This document shows positions 1 through 5,329 of a DNA stretch of 5,615 bases, piece by piece. The position numbers were made by a program, and so were the translations under genes. The notes below the pieces were generated by a model. The model saw only the letters and a list, made by a program, of their open reading frames with translations. It searched no databases and was not told the DNA's origin. Position 1 is the first letter of the stretch, and the number at the start of each line of letters is the position of its first letter. This DNA comes from Eubacterium sp. (GTDB lineage: Bacteria > Bacillota > Clostridia > Oscillospirales > Acutalibacteraceae): contig JAILGO010000009.1 in the NCBI GenBank assembly GCA_024696725.1, positions 1-5,615 of the forward strand, given 5' to 3'.

Positions 1-27
1 TATATTATTACTTTTTATTAAAGTCAA
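1..27 (-). promoter_or_regulatory. Possible promoter for a leftward gene outside the window (weak)
   Basis: Read on the minus strand, a TTGACT box at 27..22 is followed by a 17-base AT-rich spacer and then TATA at the very edge of the window (4..1), where the rest of a -10 box would fall. It lies just beyond the operon terminator, a sensible place for the promoter of the next leftward gene. The -10 element is incomplete and the surroundings are so AT-rich that chance matches are likely. The remaining bases of 1..59 show nothing else I can support. Confidence 0.25.
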
Positions 28-59
28 CTATATAATATAAATATTAACTTGTGATTAAT

Positions 60-86
60 AAAAAGGAGAGCGTCGCTCTCCTTTTT
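60..86 (-). terminator. Intrinsic (probably bidirectional) terminator of the opp operon
   Basis: A perfect inverted repeat has 11-base arms, AAAAAGGAGAG at 60..70 and CTCTCCTTTTT at 76..86, around the five bases CGTCG, of which the outer two pairs could close further to a tight loop. On the minus strand the GC-rich stem is followed directly by a run of five T, the classic Rho-independent form. It starts three bases after the stop codon of the 94-residue gene, so it ends this operon. The mirror-image A/T tails mean it could also stop transcription coming from the left on the plus strand. Confidence 0.93.
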
Positions 87-89
87 AAT

Positions 90-374
90 TTAATGAATTC
101 TTGTCATAAAAAATATAAATATGAAGCCTGCTATTGCGAATACTGCGCCGATAGCAAGAGCTGCGCCGAGCGCTCCGCCGATATACGCCCTGCGCTCGCT
201 GCCCGAAAGCTGATATTCATTATCCGAATCGGATTCATCTTCCGCGCTTTTTTCTTCCTTCTCTTTTGAAAAAGACTTAAATCTCGGAATCAGAAGCGGT
301 GAGCCTTCGATATCGCTCATGTCAGCTATTACTCTGCCGTCGTCGTCATCGTATTCTTTTTTACGCTTTGCCAT
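90..374 (-). CDS. Small acidic single-pass membrane protein, function unknown, last gene of the opp operon
   Basis: A 94-residue protein that I cannot assign to a characterised family. Residues 1-6 are basic (MAKRKK); 9-12 are four aspartates leading into DDDDGRVIADMSDIEG (9-24); 33-53 are highly charged, with a Lys/Glu part and then an acidic Asp/Ser/Glu part; 61-62 are a pair of arginines; and 65-90 is one hydrophobic, Gly/Ala-rich then Ile/Phe-rich membrane segment ending in a short TRIH tail. No signal-peptide layout is seen. By the positive-inside rule the basic RR before the helix suggests a cytoplasmic N-terminal region and a tail anchor, which is an inference. The ATG at 374 is preferred over the in-frame upstream ATG at 398: it sits one base after the oppF stop, with an AAGGCGG site nine bases upstream. 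The gene ends three bases before the terminator, so it is co-transcribed with the transporter. From memory, small proteins with a DDGR-IADM-like stretch occur in Clostridia, but I cannot verify this here. A role in transporter assembly or regulation is only a guess from position. Confidence 0.85.
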   Translation of the reverse strand: MAKRKKEYDDDDGRVIADMSDIEGSPLLIPRFKSFSKEKEEKSAEDESDSDNEYQLSGSERRAYIGGALGAALAIGAVFAIAGFIFIFFMTRIH

Positions 375-375
375 A

Positions 376-1419
376 TTATTCAGCCGCCTTAACGTCATCG
401 AAAAGATGACAAACTACATAATGACCGGGTTCAATTTCCTTCTGCTCGGGAGCAACCTCCTTACAGATATCCATACAGTTAGCACAGCGAGTATGGAACT
501 TACAGCCCTTAGGCGGATTTGCTGGAGAAGGAATAGAGCCCTCAAGAACGATTCTGTTCATCTTAACCGTCGGGTCGGGTATCGGAATAGCCGAGAACAG
601 CGCCTTAGTATAAGGATGAAGAGGATTCTTGAATATATCCTCTGTCTCGCCGTACTCTACAAGATTGCCAAGATACATAACGCCTACGGTATCAGATATA
701 TGCTCAACGACCGAGAGGTCGTGCGAAATAAAGAGATAAGTAAGGCTGAACTTTTCCTGAAGGTCGCGGAGAAGATTAATTATCTGAGCCTGAATAGAAA
801 CGTCAAGCGCAGAAACAGGCTCGTCACAAACTACGAATTCAGGGTTAAGAGCAAGCGCTCTCGCTATACATATACGCTGACGCTGACCACCTGAAAATTC
901 GTGGGGATATCTGTCTTTATGGAAGGGCTGAAGTCCGCAGTTATCCATAATCTTATCGAGGTAATCATTATATTCAGCCTTTGATACGATATTATGCTCT
1001 CTTACAGCCTCACCGATAATTTCACCTACGGGCATACGCGGAGAAAGCGACGAGAACGGGTCCTGGAAAATAATCTGCATCTTCGTTCTCATATCGTGCA
1101 TTTCCTTATTGGAAAGGTCATAAACCTCTTTTCCGTTAAAGAGCACCTGACCGCCTGTCTTATCGCCCGAAAGACGAAGGATGGTTCGACCGGTCGTCGT
1201 TTTACCGCAACCCGACTCACCGACAAGTCCCATTGTAGTACCGCGCTTAAGGTTAAAGGTAACGCCGTCAACAGCTTTAACGTAGCCGACTGTTTTAGCT
1301 ATCATACCGTCCTTAATCGGAAAATACTTTTTAAGCGCATTAACCTGAAGAATATACTGAGGGTCGTATTCAATAGGAGTAAAGCTGTTATCTATTATAA
1401 GATTATCTTTTTTACTCAT
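376..1419 (-). CDS. oppF: Oligopeptide/dipeptide ABC transporter ATP-binding protein OppF
   Basis: A 347-residue cytoplasmic ATPase, one of the two nucleotide-binding subunits that power peptide import through OppB/OppC. All expected motifs are present: Walker A GESGCGKT at 67-74, Q-loop with Gln119 in FQDP, ABC signature FSGGQRQR at 175-182, Walker B ending in DE at 199-200 (Glu200 catalytic), D-loop SALD at 203-206, and switch His233 in ISHD. The C-terminal oligopeptide-transporter domain follows, with LHPYT near 267-271 and a cysteine set Cys306, Cys312, Cys315, Cys319 and Cys337. This matches the family motif reported to hold a [4Fe-4S] cluster in some DppD/OppD-type proteins. Family length is about 310-340 residues, so it is complete. 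The FSGGQ signature, the CDEPVSALD stretch and the last position in the core operon favour OppF over OppD. Its start overlaps the end of oppD by eight bases and has a full AAGGAGGT site eight bases upstream. Substrate (oligo- versus dipeptide) cannot be read from the ATPase. Confidence 0.96.
   Translation of the reverse strand: MSKKDNLIIDNSFTPIEYDPQYILQVNALKKYFPIKDGMIAKTVGYVKAVDGVTFNLKRGTTMGLVGESGCGKTTTGRTILRLSGDKTGGQVLFNGKEVYDLSNKEMHDMRTKMQIIFQDPFSSLSPRMPVGEIIGEAVREHNIVSKAEYNDYLDKIMDNCGLQPFHKDRYPHEFSGGQRQRICIARALALNPEFVVCDEPVSALDVSIQAQIINLLRDLQEKFSLTYLFISHDLSVVEHISDTVGVMYLGNLVEYGETEDIFKNPLHPYTKALFSAIPIPDPTVKMNRIVLEGSIPSPANPPKGCKFHTRCANCMDICKEVAPEQKEIEPGHYVVCHLFDDVKAAE
384..390 (-). promoter_or_regulatory. 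Ribosome binding site of the 94-residue membrane protein gene
   Basis: On the minus strand the bases AAGGCGG (one mismatch to AAGGAGG) end nine bases before the ATG at 374. The site is inside the last codons of oppF, spanning the Lys-Ala-Ala residues near its C-terminus. It decides the start: the alternative ATG at 398 lies upstream of it. Because the oppF stop and the next ATG are one base apart (TAATATG), terminating ribosomes could re-initiate directly. Confidence 0.7.
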
Positions 1420-2572
1420 TATCGCTTACCTCCTTATTTTCTTCATAATAACGGTAACAGCTTACCTTATGAGTCGGTGAAAGACTGATTTCACAAGGAT
1501 ATTCGCCGTTACAGCAATCAAGCTGCATTTCGCATCTGTCCTTAAAATAGCAGTAATTAGGCATATTTATAGGATTCGGCACCTTACCGGGAATTGAATA
1601 GAGCTTGTCGACGCTCTTGCCGACTACCGGCTTGGAAGCCATAAGACCTATAGTATAGGGATGTGAGGGATGAGCAAAAATTTCCTCAGCAGTTCCCTTT
1701 TCAACAATTCTTCCCGAATACATAACTACTACATAGTCAGCCATTTCGGCAATTACTCCGAGGTCGTGAGTAATAATCATAATCGAGGAGTTAATTTTAT
1801 CCTTAAGATTGCTAAGAAGGTCGAGAATCTGCGCCTGAATGGTAACGTCAAGAGCAGTTGTCGGCTCGTCGGCAATTATAAGCTTAGGATTGCAGGCAAG
1901 AGCCATAGCTATCATAACACGCTGACGCATACCGCCGGAAAGCTCGTGAGGATACATCTTATAAACGCCCTCAGAGTTAGCGATACCAACCATTTCAAGA
2001 AGCTCAATCGTTCTCGCCTTAATATCCTCTTTCGTCTTACCCTTACCGTCGTGAAGCTCTATTACCTCATCAACCTGAGCGCCGATACGGAATACGGGAT
2101 TAAGACTTGTCATAGGCTCCTGGAAAATCATAGACATAAAGTTTCCGCGAAGCTTCTGCATCGTTTCGGTAGGCGTTTTTGTAATATCGTACGCCTTATC
2201 GCCGAGATTAAGACGGATGCTTCCGCTTACAATCTGACCTGTAGGACGCTGAAGAAGCTGCATAATCGACAGCGAGGTTACGGATTTACCGCAGCCCGAT
2301 TCGCCTACGACGCCGACAGTTTTACCCTGAGGAACGTCAAAGCTTACACCGTCAACAGCCTTAGCCGTACCGATATCGGTAAAGAAATAAGTATGTAAAT
2401 CGTCAATTTCAAGAGCGTTAGCTTCGTTCTTCATAGTGGTTAAAAACTCACTTTCGGGAACGTTCTTACGCTTATGCTGTTTTTCGTACTCTTTGGTTAT
2501 CTTTCTGTTTTCCTTTGAGATTCTGCGCGAATCACGGGCGGAAAGATAGCCTTCTGCTTTTTGTTTTGCCAT
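1412..2572 (-). CDS. oppD: Oligopeptide/dipeptide ABC transporter ATP-binding protein OppD, with basic N-terminal extension
   Basis: A 386-residue cytoplasmic ATPase that should pair with OppF and dock on OppB/OppC. Motifs: Walker A GESGCGKS at 90-97, Gln151 of the Q-loop (FQEP), signature LSGGMRQR at 211-218, Walker B LIIADE at 231-236 with catalytic Glu236, D-loop TALD at 239-242 and switch His269 in ITHD. The C-terminal domain has HPYT at 304-307 and cysteines 341, 347, 353/354, 360 and 372, fitting the family's iron-sulfur motif with extra cysteines. LSGGMRQR and ADEPTTALDVTIQAQIL are typical of OppD/DppD. Odd: the nucleotide-binding domain begins only near residue 53, after a Lys/Arg-rich, probably helical extension (SRR, RK and HKRK clusters), whereas most family members have about 5-10 residues there. 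The ATG at 2572 is chosen because AAGGAGGT is seven bases upstream; the in-frame GTG at 2581 overlaps that site and cannot use it. The gap to the oppC stop is 13 bases. Confidence 0.96.
   Translation of the reverse strand: MAKQKAEGYLSARDSRRISKENRKITKEYEKQHKRKNVPESEFLTTMKNEANALEIDDLHTYFFTDIGTAKAVDGVSFDVPQGKTVGVVGESGCGKSVTSLSIMQLLQRPTGQIVSGSIRLNLGDKAYDITKTPTETMQKLRGNFMSMIFQEPMTSLNPVFRIGAQVDEVIELHDGKGKTKEDIKARTIELLEMVGIANSEGVYKMYPHELSGGMRQRVMIAMALACNPKLIIADEPTTALDVTIQAQILDLLSNLKDKINSSIMIITHDLGVIAEMADYVVVMYSGRIVEKGTAEEIFAHPSHPYTIGLMASKPVVGKSVDKLYSIPGKVPNPINMPNYCYFKDRCEMQLDCCNGEYPCEISLSPTHKVSCYRYYEENKEVSDNE
1428..1435 (-). promoter_or_regulatory. Ribosome binding site of oppF
   Basis: On the minus strand AAGGAGGT lies within the last codons of oppD, eight bases before the oppF ATG at 1419. 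The oppF start codon overlaps the oppD stop in the string ATGAGTAA, an arrangement typical of translational coupling that would keep the two ATPases in equal amounts. Confidence 0.9.
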
Positions 2573-2579
2573 TTTCCGC

Positions 2580-2587
2580 ACCTCCTT
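2580..2587 (-). promoter_or_regulatory. Ribosome binding site of oppD, overlapping the oppC stop codon
   Basis: On the minus strand AAGGAGGT begins inside the oppC TAA stop (2588..2586) and ends seven bases before the ATG at 2572. It rules out the in-frame GTG at 2581, which is part of the site itself, so OppD starts MAKQKAEG and has 386 residues rather than 389. The overlap with the stop suggests coupling of oppC and oppD translation. Confidence 0.88.
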
Positions 2588-4133
2588 AACGCTTCATCTT
2601 CGGGTCAAACGCGTCTCTTAAACCGTCACCTACAATATTAAACGCAAGAACGGTTGCAAGAAGAAGCACGCCTGCCGGAATCCAGATAAACCAATAGTTA
2701 GTCAAAACAAACGTATCGTTTACGTCATTGATAATATTACCCCAGGAAGCGAACGGGAAACGTACGCCGAGTCCGAGGAATGAAAGAGTTGCCTCCATAA
2801 TAATTGTATTACCGAGTCCCATTGTCATAATAACAATAAGCTGAGGGATAACGTTGGGAATTAAATGCTTGAATATTCTTCTCGGAACGGAAATACCGCA
2901 GGCTTCGGTAGCAGTCATGAATTCCTGCTCACGAAGCGACAGTATCTGACCTCGTACCATACGGGCTATGCCCGGCCAGCCGAGGAAACCGAGAATAAGC
3001 ATCAGATAAAGCATACGTATCTTGCTGTCGAGATTAGCAGCGTCCATCGCGGCGCCGAGAATAATAACAAGAGGCATCATGGGAATACAGTAGAAAATAT
3101 CTACAATTCTCATAATAAGGTTATCAATCCAGCCTCCGAAATATCCCGAAATACCGCCGAGAATTACGCCGAGAACTGTCTCAATAATTACAACGATAAA
3201 ACCGATAATAAGCGATACACGTCCGCCGTACATAAGTCGGGTAAGCATATCCATACCGTTTCTGTCGGTACCGAGCCAATGCTTCTTAGACGGAGAAGAA
3301 TAGGTATCAAATACCGTAGTAGCTATTTCCTGCTTTACGTTTGTAGTATTCTTAGAAGCGTCGAAAGAAAGAATGTATTCAGCTTCAATGCCCTTATCGT
3401 CAGTATATTTAAACGATTTTTCGCCTGCTTCAATAGCTGATAAAAGTTTCGTCTTAAAATCGCGAGTAAAGAAGACATCGTTCATAATCGCCTTAACGAT
3501 GTATTTACTAACGTAGGCATATTCTTTACCATTGTTATCAAAAATGATACCGTCAGCGTCGATTGTATAAGCCTTACTGTCAGCACTGAACTTTTTACTT
3601 TTATTTGAAAACGCTTCAAGCGCCTCATAAGTAAAGTCAAATGAAAACTTATCATTTGAAACTGACGAAGTAACAAGCTCTTTGCTTGCAATACCGATTA
3701 GTTTACCTTTAGAATAAACCGAAAAATAATCGTCTGAAATCTTATTTACTTCATATTTCACCGCGTCATAAGTAAAATCCTTTTCACCTCTCATAAAGTG
3801 AAGAAGAGACTGAGCCTGTACAGGACCTGTAAAAGACTCTGTATCGGCTGCATAATAACGGAATTCATCATTATATAGAACGCCTGCGTAATCCTTCGCC
3901 TGTCCCTCGGTTCTGTAGAACTTCTGGTCCTGCTTATAAGGAGATACAAGTCCGCCCACAAATGAGAAAACGAACATAAGAAGAAGTATGACAAGACCTG
4001 TTACGGCGAGTCTGTTTCTGAAGAAACGCTTAGCAACAAGCTGTCCGGGAGATAATACCTTAACACGTCTGTCGTCGTTAAGTGAATACTGTTCATTTTT
4101 GGGTTCGCTCTGAACCTTTGTGTTTTCGTCCAT
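2586..4133 (-). CDS. oppC: Oligopeptide/dipeptide ABC transporter permease OppC with large extracytoplasmic insertion
   Basis: A 515-residue inner-membrane permease, much longer than the usual roughly 300 residues for OppC. A cytoplasmic N-terminus with the family's LVAKRFFRNRLAVTGL-type lead (32-47) precedes membrane helix 1 (about 43-63). Residues about 64-283 form a polar, Lys/Asp/Ser/Tyr-rich domain that should lie outside the membrane, and the normal OppC resumes at HWLGTDRNGMDMLTRL (285-300). Helices follow at about 304-328, 340-362, 371-390, 430-455 and 482-502. The ATPase-coupling EAA loop is at 408-427 (ATEACGISVPRR then HLIPN), and the C-terminus GDGLRDAFDPKMKR is typical. The usual GRD of the GTDxxGRD motif is GMD here. 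The reading frame is unbroken through the insertion, so this is a real architecture rather than a frameshift artefact. The start ATG has GAGGGGG six bases upstream. The gap from the oppB stop is 15 bases. Assignment as OppC rather than DppC is by family resemblance only. Confidence 0.95.
   Translation of the reverse strand: MDENTKVQSEPKNEQYSLNDDRRVKVLSPGQLVAKRFFRNRLAVTGLVILLLMFVFSFVGGLVSPYKQDQKFYRTEGQAKDYAGVLYNDEFRYYAADTESFTGPVQAQSLLHFMRGEKDFTYDAVKYEVNKISDDYFSVYSKGKLIGIASKELVTSSVSNDKFSFDFTYEALEAFSNKSKKFSADSKAYTIDADGIIFDNNGKEYAYVSKYIVKAIMNDVFFTRDFKTKLLSAIEAGEKSFKYTDDKGIEAEYILSFDASKNTTNVKQEIATTVFDTYSSPSKKHWLGTDRNGMDMLTRLMYGGRVSLIIGFIVVIIETVLGVILGGISGYFGGWIDNLIMRIVDIFYCIPMMPLVIILGAAMDAANLDSKIRMLYLMLILGFLGWPGIARMVRGQILSLREQEFMTATEACGISVPRRIFKHLIPNVIPQLIVIMTMGLGNTIIMEATLSFLGLGVRFPFASWGNIINDVNDTFVLTNYWFIWIPAGVLLLATVLAFNIVGDGLRDAFDPKMKR
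3363..3806 (-). repeat. Diverged tandem protein repeats inside the OppC insertion
   Basis: Residues 110-257 of the OppC-like protein can be read as about 2.5 copies of a unit of about 59 residues (110-171, 172-230, 231-257). Shared anchors include K-x-F (118-120, 180-182, 239-241), Gly-Lys (143-144, 202-203), Ser-Lys followed by Val three residues later (150-154, 209-213), Asn-Asp-x-Phe (160-163, 218-221), Asp-Phe (166-167, 225-226), a Leu (172, 231) and a Phe (198, 257). Offsets are 58-62 and mostly exactly 59. The copies are diverged at DNA level, so the duplication is old. I do not recognise the domain. It looks like a small alternating beta/alpha unit with a turn at Gly-Lys, which is inference. 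Confidence 0.65.
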
Positions 4134-4148
4134 TATTATCCCCCTCTC

Positions 4149-5135
4149 TTAAGAAATTCTTACTCTCGGGTCAACAACGGCGTAAAGAATATCCGAAATC
4201 AGATTACCGAGAAGTGTTAAAACTGCCATAAATACAAGATAGAACATTGAGAAAGGAATGTCACCCGATACCATAGATTCGTAGGAAGTAAAGCCTATAC
4301 CTGGAAGAGAATAAAGCGTTTCCGTAATAAGCGCGCCTGCGAATAAGCCGGGAAGCGAGCCACCGATAATTGTAACGATGGGAATAAGGGTGTTCCTGAA
4401 AGCGTGGTGATAAATAACCTTACGCTCGGAAAGGCCCTTTGCTCTTGCTGTTCTGATGTAATCCGCATTAAGTACCTCAAGCATATTTGTTCTTGTATAA
4501 CGCATAAGTGAACCCATGCTTACAACAACAAGCGTAATAATCGGCAATACAAGATGGTGCGCTTTATCAAGGAACTGACCGCTTGGTGAAAGCTGTTCGT
4601 AATTTCTTCCGACTAAACCGAAAAGGTCAAACCATCCGAGTTTTACGGAAAATACAAGCTTTAAAAGCGATGCAAAGAAGAAAGTCGGCAAGGATATACC
4701 TGCCAGCGCAATAACCGATATTACATAGTCGCTTTTTGAATACTGCTTTGTTGCAGCTATAATACCGAGCGGGATAGCAATGATAATCTCAAAGAAGAAC
4801 GAGATAACGCCCATAACGAAGGAAAGCCATACTGTATCGTTGAACTTTTCAATTACAGGTACAGTCCATTTCCAACTGTCGCCGAAGTCGCCCTTAAGCA
4901 TTGAGCCGAGCCAAGCAAAGAATCCCGGGATAATACCCTTATCCATATTATACATTGCAGTTAACTGCTGCATCCATTCCTCATAGCTTTTCGAACCGGG
5001 CTGCATAGATTTCTGACGAGCCATAGCTTCAATATACGAGGTCGGGAGGCAACGCATTAATGTGTATATAATAAATGCTACAAAGAAAAGAATTACTATT
5101 GAAAGAAGCAATCTTTTAATAATAAATTTTCGCAT
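4149..5135 (-). CDS. oppB: Oligopeptide/dipeptide ABC transporter permease OppB
   Basis: A 328-residue integral membrane permease that forms the translocation channel with OppC; the length is normal for the family. A basic start (MRKFIIKRLL) runs into membrane helix 1 (about 9-28). A loop of about 70 residues (29-100) contains the family's GDFGDS motif (82-87). Further helices lie at about 101-127, 137-163, 195-212, 252-272 and 296-320. The EAA-type coupling loop runs from YIRTARAKGL (226-235) to RNTLIP (247-252) and contacts the ATPases. ETLYSLPGIG (272-281) and the C-terminal DILYAVVDPRVR (315-326) are hallmarks of OppB/DppB. The GDP-containing motif usual just after helix 1 is not obvious (LPTSYIEAMA instead). 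The ATG at 5135 has GAGGTGAT six bases upstream. It is the first of the tightly packed genes, separated from the oppA-like gene by a structured 194-base spacer. Opp versus Dpp cannot be settled from the permease alone. Confidence 0.96.
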   Translation of the reverse strand: MRKFIIKRLLLSIVILFFVAFIIYTLMRCLPTSYIEAMARQKSMQPGSKSYEEWMQQLTAMYNMDKGIIPGFFAWLGSMLKGDFGDSWKWTVPVIEKFNDTVWLSFVMGVISFFFEIIIAIPLGIIAATKQYSKSDYVISVIALAGISLPTFFFASLLKLVFSVKLGWFDLFGLVGRNYEQLSPSGQFLDKAHHLVLPIITLVVVSMGSLMRYTRTNMLEVLNADYIRTARAKGLSERKVIYHHAFRNTLIPIVTIIGGSLPGLFAGALITETLYSLPGIGFTSYESMVSGDIPFSMFYLVFMAVLTLLGNLISDILYAVVDPRVRIS

Positions 5136-5178
5136 TTTTTCATCACCTCAAAATGTTTATAATCCTGTTAATATGCTG

Positions 5179-5226
5179 TTACATATCGGTAAACAATCTA
5201 TTATTTAATCACTTACCGATATGTAA
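5179..5226 (-). promoter_or_regulatory. Perfect 14-base-pair stem-loop upstream of oppB
   Basis: TTACATATCGGTAA at 5179..5192 and TTACCGATATGTAA at 5213..5226 are exact reverse complements around a 20-base AT-rich loop. It lies in the transcribed spacer between oppA and oppB, about 45 bases before the oppB start. No T-run follows on the minus strand, so it is not a standard terminator. Plausible roles are stabilising the upstream oppA message, an RNA processing site, or a regulator site on DNA; position favours an RNA role that lets oppA be expressed above oppBCDF. The role is inference, while the repeat is plain in the sequence. Confidence 0.8.
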
Positions 5227-5264
5227 TAGCGTGCCGCTTTAAATCGCTAAAATATAAGCGGTAA

Positions 5265-5298
5265 GTGTGAGGCAAATAGTTGTCTATCCGCCTCACAC
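5265..5298 (-). promoter_or_regulatory. Stem-loop downstream of the oppA stop codon
   Basis: GTGTGAGGC at 5265..5273 pairs with GCCTCACAC at 5290..5298, and after an AA/CC internal mismatch an inner ATAG/CTAT pair (5276..5279 with 5284..5287) closes a four-base loop. On the transcript it begins about 30 bases after the oppA stop. The following bases (TTACCGCTTATATTTT) are not a clean U-run, so at most it is a leaky terminator; a 3' end protector of the oppA message is equally possible. Such partial stops after the binding-protein gene are common in ABC importer operons. Confidence 0.7.
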
Positions 5299-5329
5299 AC
5301 GATTAATTAAGTATTACTTTTAAAAGCAA

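Noticed and set aside
8..36. Plus-strand promoter with TATAAT at 31..36
   Set aside because: The matching -35 (TTACTT at 8..13) is poor, the area is AT-rich and no plus-strand gene follows; transcription would also hit the terminator at once.
51..269. A plus-strand open frame with a hydrophobic C-terminal end
   Set aside because: It runs through the terminator and antisense to the small membrane gene; its hydrophobic end is not convincing and the opposite strand has a better gene.
375..398. Upstream ATG start for the small membrane protein, overlapping oppF
   Set aside because: The ATG at 398 is upstream of the AAGGCGG site that fits the ATG at 374, and I see no comparable site for it.
1670..2398. 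A 242-codon open frame on the plus strand antisense to oppD, with other plus-strand frames at 319..894, 994..1488 and 2865..3440
   Set aside because: They are entirely antisense to clear Opp genes, their translations show no domain or membrane pattern, and they lack convincing ribosome sites; they are mirror frames of well-biased coding sequence.
2573..2581. In-frame GTG start for OppD, adding three residues
   Set aside because: The GTG at 2581 is part of the AAGGAGGT ribosome site; the ATG at 2572 has the right seven-base spacing.
5136..5196. Separate promoter for oppB in the spacer
   Set aside because: TTGTTT (5196..5191 on the minus strand) has no well-placed -10; nearby TATAAA is too far away. 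Evidence is insufficient.
5234..5261. A third hairpin, CCGCTT with AAGCGG
   Set aside because: Only six pairs with a 16-base loop and no conserved context; it may form but I cannot support it as a feature.
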